Shown: one piece after another, positions 18,649 through 33,371 of the stretch | Layout of the letters: the number at the start of each line of letters is the position of its first letter | How positions within the stretch are numbered: position 1 is the stretch's first letter | DNA from: Holtermannia corniformis | Lineage: Eukaryota > Basidiomycota > Tremellomycetes > Holtermanniales | Assembly: GCA_001599935.1 (NCBI GenBank) | Contig: BCIJ01000031.1 | Location: 183,226 to 217,305 of the forward strand | Length of the DNA: 34,080 nucleotides | Reading direction: 5' to 3' | The notes under the pieces: generated by a model | What the model was told of the DNA's origin: nothing | The model's input: the letters and a program-made list of their open reading frames with translations, nothing else | The model's database searches: none | Translations under genes and position numbers: made by a program

Positions 18649-21600
18649 ATGGCTGCACAGGCTCCAGTGGGCGCTCAGCCGCCTCGGCCTGTCATCCCGA
18701 CAACGTTTATGGACGAGGGCGAGCAGCGGCTGACGGCCGTGGCGGCTTTCGGCGGACTGCAGGTCGGTACACTCTCGCACACTGCTCCCTTTGCTGACGC
18801 GCTCGCAGGCTTGCAAACTCGTCAACGCCGTCGTGCCAAAGGATATCGCACGGTGGCTGTCTTTCGTTGTACCGACACTGCCATCATCCATCTCAAACAT
18901 CGTGCTGCCGTTCAAGACGTCGGCACTGTCACGCTGGATCTTGATCGACTCGCTGTTCATCATTGGCTTGCATCTCTTGCGGATACCAAAGCTCAGCTTC
19001 CCGCGAGCTGCCGTCGTGCTGTTGGTCGTGCTTGCGGCGGTCAGTGATTGGGTGTTGCTCGGCAACTGGGAGGTGCGTGCATAATGTACCAGGTTGCAAA
19101 CGCTGACCCGTGTCAGGCAACATCCGTGACACGTTATGTCCCTGCCAATCTCCGCTGTGAGTGGACATGAGCTTGCTATGAGTAGTGCTGACCACAGGCC
19201 AGTCGGCTTGGATAAGCACCAGACGCTCGGTGGATCCGGCAAGCGCGCACAAGATATCATCGAGGCGGAGAAACATCTCCTCGGTCAACACACTATCCGA
19301 CTCCTGCCCTACTCGTAAGCTTCACCCGAGCAGCGCCAACGGCATGCTTATCAGCTCAGCACGGCCAACCTCAACCCCCTCTCACTCCATTACTGCATTC
19401 CCCCCAATCCAGCTACACCAGAGACACTGTTTGTCCCTATACTCTTCAACAACTCCAACCCGCACCTCGTGCAGTACACTCTCCGACCTCTTGACCCTCG
19501 CCAAGGACCGCCCCAGACACTCGCCATCAAGGGCTCAGACATGACTACCCCTCCAAGTCATCTCTTCCGACACCGCCGGACAACAAACAAAAAGGACGAG
19601 TTCGACCTCGATGAAGACGACGACGAATCAGAAGTCCAGCCACAGCAAGTACTTGCGATCGAAGACGATGCGAGCCCGCTGCACGCCCTGGTGCGTGGCG
19701 ATGTGGTCAGCCCAAGTCAGCGAGCGTCACTGTCGTCGATTCGCCCAGAAGATTCACTCACCGTCATTCCCAAGAAATTGGATGGTCCGCAGTCGATCCT
19801 CTTCCTGCCCATCGACCAGCCAGGTATCGTCACGCTCTCTCGGGTTATTGACAGCGAAGGTCTCGACTTCCAGATTGCGCGCGGCAAACAAGCCGTCATC
19901 ATCGAATGCCCTAGTGGTGGTGAATTCACGGCGCCAGATGGGCGAGGCAAGGTCTCCAAGGACAGCAAAAGCAAAGCATCCTCAGCTATTTCCAAATCCT
20001 CCTCGTCGCCCTCGCCCGAACAACGCTGCGTGGGAGACAGCGACGTTGTTGAATTCCAAGTCCGTGGTGTCGGCGCCCTCAAAGTCCACTGGAAGAAGAC
20101 GTCGAAAGCAAAGGGCTATCAGCCCGAACAGGGCGTCATCGAGGGTATCGAGGACACCCTCGATGACCTCGATGGGGGCGCGATCAACCCCACGGCACCC
20201 GATCTGCAGGTTGCCGTGTTGGATCGTCTGAACCGTCCGGGCCGCTCTGTGCTCTCGCGGACGCACACGGTCTCGCTCCCCGTGCAGCACGACAAGCCGG
20301 GCGTATTCACCGTAACGCTGCAGACCGTCACCGACTCCATGCACAACACGCACCATCCGACCGACGCGGCATCGACCAAGACGTACGAGGTGTACCCAAA
20401 GTCTGGTGTCATGTTCGATCAAGCGTGTGGCGGTGCTACGCCCCTGCAACGGCTCGCCAACCAGTCGGTTCCGTTGCCCATCAAAGCGTACCCCGCTAGC
20501 GTCGACCGGACCATCTCGTCCGTCTTCCCACTTGAAGTGTTGCTGAACTTCGAGCCGGCGAGCTCGGGCGTCGAGGGCTGGACAAAGACCATCTCGGTTG
20601 CTAGTCCGGATACAAAGTACTCTGCCGCGCAGGAGGGCACGTATCGTATCATTCAAGTGCAGGGCAAGGCATGTGCGGGTGCCGTCATGGAACCTAGTAC
20701 CTGCTCGGTGCAGACTGTACCTCTGCCAAAGGTCGACGTCGATGTCACAACGCTGCACGAGTGGTCAGTCGTCGGCTAACTGCAAGATGGCCGTGAAGAA
20801 AGCTAATGTGTGCCAGCGCGGGCGACGTCGGCATCACAGCCGCATTCGACTTTAATGGAACGCCTCCATTCGAAATCAGCTACCTCGTGCAAAAGGACGG
20901 CGAAAAGGCCAAGCCAGTCCGCAGGGTCTCACAGACGCATCACGACGAGATGGTGCTTAAACCCCAGCGCGAGGGCAAATACACCTATGTGCGTCGCTTT
21001 CCGTCCTGTTTCAAGACTAATCGACCCGACACGACTGACATTCGCAGACATTCACAAGCTTGAGCGACAAAAACTACAACAGACTGGCTCTGGACAAGCC
21101 GCCGATCGAGCAGGTCGTCCACCCTGTTGCCAGCGCGGATATCGTCGGGCGTGGAGACGACGTCAAGCGCGAGACTATGTGGAGCTGCTCCGGAGATGTG
21201 CTGAGCATTGAGCTCGAAGCGCAGGTGAGCTACACGATTGACAAGACCACAACGTACTGACTTGGGCAAGGGAACCGGACCGTTCAAGGTCCAATACCAA
21301 AAGCTCTGGCGCGACCAAGCCGAGAATGCGACCATCACCATCCCTGCGGGTGTCACCAAGCTAGATGTGCCCCTTCCGGATGCACTGAGAGGCGCAGAGT
21401 CGCTCGGCGGTAATTTCAAAGTGTCGCTGGTCGACATTGAGGACGGCAACGGCTGTCGCCGGCGCCTTGCGTCACCCTCGGTCGAGGTCGATGTACAGCG
21501 GACAAAGGTGCGCTACTTTGCTTGGTGGCAGACCATCGGCGCTGACAGCCGCAAAGCCGACGGCCAAGTTCTACGATCAAAGTGATGAATTCTTCGCGCT

Positions 21601-23327
21601 CATCGCCGAGGGAGACAAGATCACGTTGCCGCTCAGATTGTCGGGCAAGGGCGTGAGTACTTGCCACGCACACTGGAGTGATGCTAACAGCTCGTCAGCC
21701 GTGGTCTGTGACCTACACCATCGATGATGAACCGACAAGAGTCTCCACGGTGAAGCTCTACAACCCCAATGGAGAGATTGCTGTCTCACAGAGTGGTACA
21801 TATCGCTTGACCGAGGTAAGGGCTTTCGGACGTCACAACCAATCAGACTTACGCTATCAGATCCACGACGCGCACTGCCCGGGTTCCGTCTCAAGTTCGC
21901 AGAGTACTTACGAGGTTGCGTACAAGCCCAGACCAAAGGTCGGATTGGAGAGCGCGGATGTCGTCGCGCGAGATGTGCAAACTTTTGTTCGTGCATCGAT
22001 CTGCACGGGTCAGGAGGACCAGGTTGGGGTGCATTTCGAAGGTGAGTGCCGTACACGTGATTTGCGCAACCGCTCATAAATGCGCAGGACAGCGACCGTT
22101 CAGCCTCGAATACACCCACTCGCTGATTGGCGACCACTCGCATACAGCTCGCAAGCAGCATACGCTGCGTAGCGCTCAAACAACTGGCGTGCTTCACCTT
22201 GAACCTGCCGTCGGTCTTCACCGATACGAGCTATTGTCTGTCAGTGACTCGATCTACCCTCAATCGCCGGTCGGGAAGGACAACCCGTGGATCCTCGAGC
22301 AGCAGGTTCACAGCCGCCCTTCTGTCTCGTTCCGAGCTAGCACCAAGACAACTCACTGCCTTCACGATCGCCTGGTTCCGTCAGACTCGTTCCGCCAGAT
22401 CATCTCCTTGGTCGGCAAGGCGCCCTTCGAGCTGCTCCTCAGCATCCGTGAAGCTAGCTCGAGTACGCCCGTCCCGCATCGCGTGACCGATATCAAAACA
22501 CACGAGTGGGAGGTTAGCCTGCCAGGCCACTTGCTTGAGAGCACTGGTCCTCACATCATCACGATCGTCTCGTTGAAGGACTCATCGGGCTGCCCTCATG
22601 TCGTCAAGGAAGGCGATCGTCTATCGACCACGATCGACGTGGTTGAGACGGCGCAGATTGTGCCCGTTGACAAGCGCGAGGACCTGTGCGTAGGCGACTC
22701 GCTGGAGTTCATCATGCAAGGGACCGCGCCTTGGACTGTGACGTGAGTCACTCAGAGTGACGGGGCGGCCGCTGATGATTCCAGATACAACTGGAATGGC
22801 AAAGAGCAAAAGACTGTTGCCAACACTGCCCGCTTCTCTCGCCTGGCTGAGAAGCCGGGGGCATTCGAGGTGATTTCTGTGGCTCATCAGAAAAATCAAG
22901 TAGGGGCTTTGTCGGTAGGCTTGCACGTAGCTGACGACTTGCAGTGCAAAGCGCAAGTCTTTGGATTAACCCGTCACATCCACCCCTTGCCATCGGCCAA
23001 GATCAGCTCGGGCAACACCTTCATCGAGAACATCCATGAAGGCGACCAAGCAGAGATCGTCTTCACATTCACCGGTACGGCACCGTTCTCCTTCACATAT
23101 ACGCGCAGCGTCAAGCGAGGCAAGACAGATGTCATTCTGGAAACGCAGGCGCGTACAGTGCAATGTGGTGCTTGAGCTGACACGAATGTCAGACCCTGAC
23201 GGGCATCAATTCCAACACGCACAGCATCTACTCATCCCTCGAGGGCGACTACCGAGTCGTCTATGTCGCCGATGCGTTCTGCCAATATCCGCCGGCAGCA
23301 GCTGGTACTGTAGTCCGGAACCCGTAA
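18649..23327 (+). CDS. POM152: Nuclear pore membrane glycoprotein Pom152
   Basis: Fifteen exons: 18649-18762, 18809-19072, 19117-19156, 19203-19314, 19360-20763, 20817-20988, 21048-21224, 21271-21507, 21557-21652, 21699-21815, 21861-22041, 22088-22742, 22785-22899, 22945-23148 and 23193-23327, giving 1340 residues (yeast Pom152: 1337). It is the membrane-ring nucleoporin. Two hydrophobic segments lie near residues 81-96 and 105-122 (WILIDSLFIIGLHLL; AAVVLLVVLAAVSDWVLL). The Pom152 block LLGQHTIRLLPYSTANLNP follows, then a polar stretch, and a long lumenal part made of Ig/cadherin-like repeats with recurring motifs such as CVGDSDVVEFQVRG, ITAAFDFNGTPPFEISY, VFTFTGTAPFSFTYT and DLCVGDSLEFIMQG. 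The last intron may start with GC (23149) or with GT (23158). Confidence 0.95.
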
Positions 23328-23390
23328 TCACAACCTGTAGCATGCTGCATATGAACAAAGGTGAACTCATTATGGTACATACGTGCTAAG

Positions 23391-25434
23391 CTATGGCGAG
23401 GGCGCCTCGGACAAGTCGGAAGAGACTGAACGTGACACGGGCTTGGATCGCTTGGTACGGGACGACTTGGCGGAGGCGGACTGCGCGCTGGGCGTTTTGA
23501 AAGACTTTTTGCGGTCTGCTTTTGGCTTCTGCAATGCGAAGCCAGTAAAAGAGAGGAGAGAACGTGAGCTTGATACGGCTTTAGCGACAGCTCGTCAGCC
23601 GCGCCACTCGCACCTTGACAACAGGCTTGACGTCGCCGTCGGCCTCTGCATGATTTTTTCGTTTGCGCTGCAGATCATCAGCTTGCGATCATCTCGGCAT
23701 CGAAGCCGACTTGCCGCGCTTGCTTTCACTGGGCTGGGTTCAGATTTGACCTCCGGCTTGACATCGGCCTCCTCCGCAAGCTTTGTTGCTCGACTGGCCA
23801 TGCCCCTTACTGTTGCTTTCGGCTTGACTTTGACATCCTTGTCTGAACCGGACCAGTCCGTGAGGTCCGACTCCTGCTGGTGTCAATGCGACTTCAGTGT
23901 ACCCCGTGGGTACCTACCGAGCCCAAGCTGTCCTTCGGGCCTCTACCGCCTGGCGTCCGTGGGCCTTTCTTGACCTTTGGCTTGATCTCGACTCCTTCTG
24001 GCATCTTTTGAACTTCATCCACGACCGCTGTGGTCCTACCCCCGACTTCAATGAACGATATAGTTGCAGGTGAACCATCAGGCTGCCGTTTCCCACATCA
24101 GTGACCGTTTCGGGTTACATGGACCAGGAACTGCGCACCAGAGACAAGAACTTCTTATTTTTGGGCTTGACATCCTCGTCTTCATCTTCCGATGCAACCT
24201 TGTGCTTTGCCGCCCCTCGTCCATGTTTCTTGCCCTTGCCCCAACGCCAACGGAATAGCCAGTCTTCCGGGAACCGGTTGTGGTCCGCATTGACGGCTAC
24301 AGCGGTCTGGGGGATCTTCTCGATCCATGTCCAGAGCCTCTCGACGTCGTCTGGTAACAGAGCAGGGACGGGACATGCAGGATGAATCCGAGACTGGTAG
24401 AGAATTCTGTAGGCGATCACGGTCAACGGGATGCCGAGGTGCGTCGTGATCACGCACTCGTCTGCTACCCAGTTTCCGACGCCGGCGGAAAAGGCTTGAT
24501 CCATGATCATACCCTTGACCGTGCCCTTCTTCTTATTGATCAGTTGCTGGAACTCCTCGAGCGTAGGGTGTGCCAGCACTGGATCAAACCCAAGCAGTGA
24601 AAGCGGTGGATGTTCGAGCGGTGGTGATGGCAACAGACGCAGCCGCGCTAGTCTTCGGGCTAGACGAGAGTCAGTTATGTTTACGCTTGACCGTGGCCGG
24701 CTGACCATCGATAAACGCCAGCTCCACAGGATCCGAGGATATTGATCCCGGCTGAGGTTCGAGCTTGAGTATGCTGAACAGACTGTCAGATTGTCCGATG
24801 CAGCCCAAGGATGCAAGCAAGGCAGCGTTCACTCACAACTTCATGAACTGAGATTTCTGCATGAGTCATGCATTCAGCTCGCAGCGACAACAACCTACTC
24901 TCGGTGGCCAAACATTGGTTTGCTCTCGAGGCCTTCGTCGGTACCACGTAGGTTCTTGGCCCTTGAGCTGCCGAAGCGCATTCTCAGCGCGGATCGGGCG
25001 CCAGTGGCAAGTCAGCAGCGTACCTGTAGCATCCCCGTCATCCCGAAATGCATGATCGGCAGCCGTCCATCGCCAGATAATCGTAGCCAGAACCTTAGCG
25101 CAGGTTTTGTCAACAGGTGAACGGGCCGCGCAGCCACGAAGCACACACATTTTGCCTTTTCGATCACAACCTTCTATTGTCCGACCCAGCAGCTCCTTCG
25201 CCTGAGGATGTAGTATGAGTGTAATGGATGTCCTCCTTATCCTACTCACGAATTCTGCATTGTCAGTGCCGCCGCAATACACAATCTTGTCAACCGTTGT
25301 CTCGACATCTGCGATCTTGAAGCCGGTACAGCTGTCTGCGACCAATTTGCGTGCTCTTTCGACCTCTATACGAGGCACTCAGCCTTTCAGAGACCAGATA
25401 GCACTGTCCGGATCTCACCAGGTAGCTCTGGCAT
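23391..25434 (-). CDS. Formamidopyrimidine-DNA glycosylase (Fpg/Nei family), zincless, with a basic tail
   Basis: Thirteen exons: 25419-25434, 25250-25365, 25149-25201, 25024-25093, 24899-24967, 24837-24856, 24706-24773, 24458-24659, 24139-24406, 23918-24082, 23715-23876, 23614-23667 and 23391-23528, giving 466 residues. The enzyme removes oxidised bases and cuts the abasic site. The start MPELPEVERARKLV has the catalytic proline and glutamate. MHFGMTGMLQ, AFIDARRLARLRL, and the H2TH region MIMDQAFSAGVGNWVADE...LYQSRIHP follow. Instead of zinc cysteines there is a zincless finger, SFIEVGGRTTAVVDEVQK, as in plant and fungal Fpg. The last 110 residues are Lys/Ser/Glu-rich. The first exon is 16 nt and splits the MPELPE motif. 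The intron 23668-23714 may use GC. It is convergent with POM152, 63 bp apart. Confidence 0.92.
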
Positions 25435-25613
25435 GACTAGTCACGCTTGCTGGTGCAGCAGCAGTGGCGTCGATCGATCTGACATCACAGCGGTACTCGC
25501 AGACGATGATGCTAGCTGCGGTAGCACAACGGTAGCAAGCCAGCATGCTAGGTAGCGTCGGAGAATGTCTGTTGCGGATCCGTCGCGACAAGCTCGTTAG
25601 CAGCATCAACGCA

Positions 25614-26685
25614 ATGTCTACGGCGGCAGTCTCAGCTCCAGGATTCCTCACGAGGCTATACAGTCACTTTCCGCTGGTGGTCCTGCCTGCAGAAGCCAAC
25701 CCACAAGCTGCACCTCGACCAACGGTCCCAATCGTCTGGGTACGTTGCCAGACTACTAGAAACCTCCACTAAAGTGTGCTGATCCTTGGCTTCCATCAGA
25801 TCCATCCAAGAGAGCCAACAAGATCGTCTCAGCAGTACTCATGGGCATCCCCCAACCCTGACTCTTTACGAGTGCAACTACTCTTTCTGCTTCGATCTAT
25901 ACCTGTGCAGTTCAGAGAATGGTCGCATGAGGCTGCTGCACCTGGCGGTTCGTGACCCACTCAAACGCCCTTGGCTCCCCAAACTGACATTCTTTGGTAC
26001 ATAAGGCACTTTGCCGGCGTTGCACCTGCCTACGAACGAGCTCAAGGCGACATCTGAGATCCGAGGCTGGTTGGACGCTGAACACGCCTTGCAAGGACCG
26101 CACAAGGAGTGAGTTGCAGTCTCCACAAAGCAGGATCTAGCTACTGATCTCTCGCGACATAGATTCAATGGGGTCCCGACCCAAGCGGCGTACGACCAGG
26201 CGCTGGCTGTAGCTCAGCTCGTGCTTGGCCGCCTTCTCCCAGCCTATGTCCGTTGCATAGGGTCTGACCGAATACCCTGAAGCTGACGACCTGCTTAGCT
26301 GATCGCACTGCCATCGCAACCCACTACTCTCGCAAGCCTTTTCCCACACCCACCACCGCTGGCAGCAGGCCTGATCACTCCCCTACCAGCCTCCATCTCG
26401 GGTGATGCCCGCACACTGGATAAGCCCGCTATCACTCAACGGGGTATCGAGGCACTGCACGCGATCCAAGTCATCCTCGGTAAAGACGAAGACAGTTGGG
26501 CACTTGGCGCTGAAGAGCCCAGCCCGCTCGATGCGCTGCTGGCGTCCCATCTCCTCGTGTTGAGCCAGCTGAGCGCACGCGAGGATCTGCGACGAGCGTG
26601 GGACGCGCCCGAAGTCGCTTCGGTGCGAGCGTATGCCGCGCGCGTGATGGATGTTGCAGACCGGCGGGCAAAGCGGTACGCTTAG
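25614..26685 (+). CDS. SAM37/metaxin-like mitochondrial outer-membrane protein
   Basis: Exons 25614-25739, 25800-25947, 26006-26108, 26163-26247 and 26299-26685 give 282 residues; an in-frame ATG at 25545 would add 23. Metaxins are part of the SAM complex that inserts beta-barrel proteins. Visible features are the thioredoxin-like half (WASPNPDSLRVQLLFLLR, EWSHEAAAPGGTLPALHLP, EIRGWLD) and a GST-C-like half ending with WALGAEEPSPLDALLASHLL, the family signature. The N-terminus GFLTRLYSHFPLVVLP precedes the domain. No clear C-terminal membrane anchor is seen. It is divergent from the Fpg gene, 110-180 bp from start to start, and converges with RSP5. Confidence 0.82.
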
Positions 26686-26812
26686 CTAGTGTGCGGGATG
26701 CCAGCGTGACGCAACTACATAGCGGTACATGTATCTAGGGCCCAAAGCAGCACAGCACTAATCGTGAGAGGAGATATGGAAGGAGAGCATGGGGATAATA
26801 TACAGATCTCTC

Positions 26813-30188
<3,376 letters not shown>

Positions 30189-30881
30189 CTTGGCGAGTGG
30201 TAGTTTACTCTAGCTCTGGCTGGTGCCCTGTTACCTCTTGTCTTGTCAAGCTCTGGAGTGGTGATGGACGGTTGCTATCGATGGTTGTCTCGTCGTCTGG
30301 TTGCGCACCACTGGCCGCCGAGTGTGAGCGGATCGGGATCACTTTATTTTATTATTCTCATTTAATCCACATTCACTGTTTAACGTTGCGGCACCTCTCC
30401 CGCCGGCGATGACAAAGCGAGATCCACCTGGACACACATGGTTAGGATGAGACACACATGCCATCGCATCGCAACCTGGGGTCCACTCTGACAGCCGGAC
30501 CACCATCACAGCCTGCTCGTCCTCCGACTGGGGCGAGCCAAGGCATCGCTGACTCTACTGACGCCCGTGTGCCTGATGACCGCGCGATTGACGAATCGGC
30601 ACATGGCGGCATTTGATTTTTCTGACTTTAAGCCCAGCTCGTGGGTTTGCGACGTCTGCTCTAGCTTACCATCCTTCACCGGCTGTGCGATCCGAGACTC
30701 ATCCTCTGTGTGAGCTTGCTTATACGCTGACAACGGTTTCGAGCTGACACGTTCGTTGCGCTACGCTTAGCTCGCTTACGGCTTTAGCGGCTTTCTAAAG
30801 CGGTGACCCTTATCGACAACCCGAGTGCCCGCGCCTCCTCCGCATCACCACAGACGACGAGCAACAGCATCAGCGACCAGC
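30189..30881. promoter_or_regulatory. Divergent upstream region of RSP5 and the permease
   Basis: This 693-bp gap is the longest in the window. It has an AT-rich tract (30340-30380), a GACACACATG direct repeat at 30431-30440 and 30451-30460 (20-bp period), and a 52-codon ATG frame (30458-30616) of unknown meaning. Nearer the permease a perfect 7-bp inverted repeat GCTTTAG/CTAAAGC (30781-30801) and one CTTATC (30809-30814), the reverse of GATAAG, occur; GATAAG is the site for nitrogen-control GATA factors, so nitrogen control is possible but unproven. Confidence 0.4.
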
Positions 30882-33371
30882 ATGGAGAAGCACTTTGCCG
30901 ATCCGGCACCGCTCCAAGGCGACGAGCCCGACGACCGGAAATCGTCCCACAGTATCGACGCCAGCAGGGACAGCGACGATGACGCGCTTGCGAGGCTCGG
31001 GGTGGGTTTCCAAGTCTTGGATCTGCGTGCACCAATGTCGCTGACAGTGGATGTGTTGTAGTACAAGAGCGAGTTCATCCGCGAGTTTGGCAAGTGAGTG
31101 GTACGGGCTGAAGAAGTTTGCAACGTACTTACACGACCAGCTTGTCGACGTTTTCATTCGCCATGAGGTATGCCTCGGCACTTTTGGAAGCCAAGCAGCA
31201 TGTGAGCTGACCGTGAGCGATGTTCCTGCTATATAGTATCATGGGGTGTGTTCTTTCATGGAATGTGCAGGAGTGAGCTGAAGGACGCTACGCAGTATGA
31301 CCTCGTCCATCGCAACGACGTTCAACACTCCGCTCTTGCTCGGCGGGCCTGCTTCGGTCGTATGGTGCTGGTTGGCCGGTTCGATTCGTGCGTATCACTG
31401 TCGAGCAGCTGCCTCCAGGCTGACACGATGCTCCAGTCAACATCTCCCTCGGCGCATCGATCGCCGAGATCGTATCTGCCTATCCAACAGCTGGTGGGCT
31501 GTACACCGTAAGCCCCTCAATCTACCCCGAAGACCGTCACTGACACCTCTACCAGGCGTCCGCCGCCCTCGTCCCTCGCAAATACCGCGCAATGTCAGTC
31601 TCCTAGCCCCTTCACCTCAGGCCCGTGCTCACGCTCCACAGCACCGGCTGGATCGTAGGCTGGCTCAACCTGCTCGGCCAGACGGCCGGTGTCGCCTCTA
31701 CAGAATTCGGGCTCGCCCAAATGATCTGGGCAGGCGTCATCGTCGGCCTCGACGGCGATTTCGAGGTCACGACGGGCAAACAGTTTGGGCTGTTCTGTGG
31801 CCTGCTGGTCTTACACGGCCTGTTGAAGTGGGTCTCTCGCCCGTCACGGATCGTGTCGTGCTGATGCTACGACTACTAGCTCGCTCAAAACGCGCGACCT
31901 AGCGTTCTTGACAAAGGGCTATGTGTTTGTCAACATTGGCGTCAGTCTTGCGTCGACTGCGCATACGGAATGGTGTTAACACTGGTTCAGTCGGCGTTCG
32001 TCATCATCATCGTCTTGCTTGCGACAACGGGCAGATCCAACATGCACTCGGCATCGTATGTCTTCACTAGCGTTAACAACCGTGCGTCCAAGCGGCTGAA
32101 CAAGCCGGATTCAGACTGATCGCTGGGCGCAGAGACGGGTTGGGCAAACAATGGGCTTGCGTTCCTGTTTGGTTTGCTGTCTGTTCAATGGACCGTAAGT
32201 CTTGTTCAACCCCACACGATGGTTGAAAGCTGACATGGCAATGCAGATGACCGACTACGATGCTGGTACATCCAAGCCGTTCCCGACTCCGCGAGCACCG
32301 CTGATCCCCGTGCAGCCGCCCACATTTCAGAAGAAGTGCACAAAGCCGCCATCGCCGCCCCCGTCGCAATCTTCGTCGCAGTCATCAATACGGGTCTGAT
32401 CGGTTTCGTCCTCAACGTCGTCCTCGTCCTCTGTTCCGGTGATCTCGCCGACTTGCCAGGCGCGGGCGGATCGGCATTCTTGCAAATCATGTACCTGCGC
32501 ATGGGCAAGACGGGCGCGTTGGTCATCTGGCCTTTTGTCTGGCAAGTTACTTTTCAAGGAAATCAGAGCGGGGCTTACGTTGAGCTACAGCTTGGTCGCG
32601 TTCTTCACGGTCCAGACGGCTTTGCAGGCTTGCAGTCGGACATTCTTCGCCTTCAGGTATGTCACAGGTACTCCCATGGATCATACCGCTGATCGCAATC
32701 AGCCGTGACGGTGGACTTCCTGACCGAGGTATCTTTGGCCGCATGAACAAGACGACCAAGACGCCGATCTACGCCGTTTGGCTCGTCGTTGCCATCTCGG
32801 TCGCTATGGGTGCGCTGAGCTGGGCCTCGACCGTCGCCGTGTACGCCATCTTCTCAATGGTATGTAGCCCGACATCTCACATCTTCATTTACTGACGACC
32901 TCGTCAAGACCGCCGTCGCGCTCGACGTGTCCTACGTGATCCCCATCATCACCCGTCGTTGGTTCGCGGTGAGTCGCCAGCTAGCCATGCCACGTGTCAC
33001 CTGCATCGCTGACGCCTGACTTCAGAACCACCCCGAGGTCGACTTCAAGCCTGGGCCATTCTACATGCGCGGCTGGGGAACATACGTCAACTGGATCATG
33101 GTCATCTGGACGGCATTCGAAGTCATCATCCTCGTCTTCCCTACGATCCTCCCGATCACGGCCGCGAACATGAACTATGCTGTATGTTTCATGTACGGAC
33201 CACCACAGGTTCACAACTGACGCACAACAGGCACCCATCACTGTTGGCGTCATGCTTGCTTCAGGTATTTGGTACGCTGTCGCCGCGCACAGGCACTACG
33301 ACGGCCCAAGGGGCAACCTTGCGCCCGAGGAAGCTCGGCAACAGCCGATCGTGCTTGGCAGCGAAAAATAG
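30882..33371 (+). CDS. Amino-acid/GABA-type permease (APC superfamily, Uga4-like)
   Basis: Eighteen exons: 30882-31001, 31062-31093, 31141-31167, 31237-31245, 31296-31387, 31437-31507, 31556-31593, 31642-31827, 31880-31940, 31991-32081, 32133-32194, 32247-32265, 32316-32541, 32591-32656, 32703-32859, 32909-32968, 33026-33181 and 33231-33371, giving 537 residues. Family blocks are FGNLSTFSFAMSIMGM, GASIAEIVSAYPTAGGLYT, ITGWIVGWLNLLGQTAG, ASTEFGLAQMIWAG, ISEEVHKAAIAAP and FAFSRDGGLPDRGIF. About twelve membrane spans fit the APC fold. Substrate may be GABA, polyamines, choline or amino acids. The acidic, Ser-rich N-terminus (DEPDDRKSSHSIDASRDSDDD) could be a ubiquitin/phosphorylation target. Exon 4 is 9 nt and exon 12 is 19 nt; intron 13 (32542-32590) starts with GC. 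Confidence 0.93.
31237..31245 (+). other. 9-nt microexon of the permease
   Basis: TATCATGGG lies between ATATAG and GTGTGT. It gives S-I-M-G at the join, completing the conserved first membrane segment FAMSIMGM; skipping it keeps the frame but removes three residues. Confidence 0.75.

Noticed and set aside
24118..24138. The Fpg glycosylase ending at the stop near 24115 with a short tail
   Set aside because: Splicing 24083-24138 (GTGCGC...CAG) restores the zincless-finger block VGGRTTAVV expected in fungal Fpg.
30506..30733. 75-codon minus-strand frame in the RSP5/permease gap
   Set aside because: Begins at a non-ATG codon and has no recognisable features.
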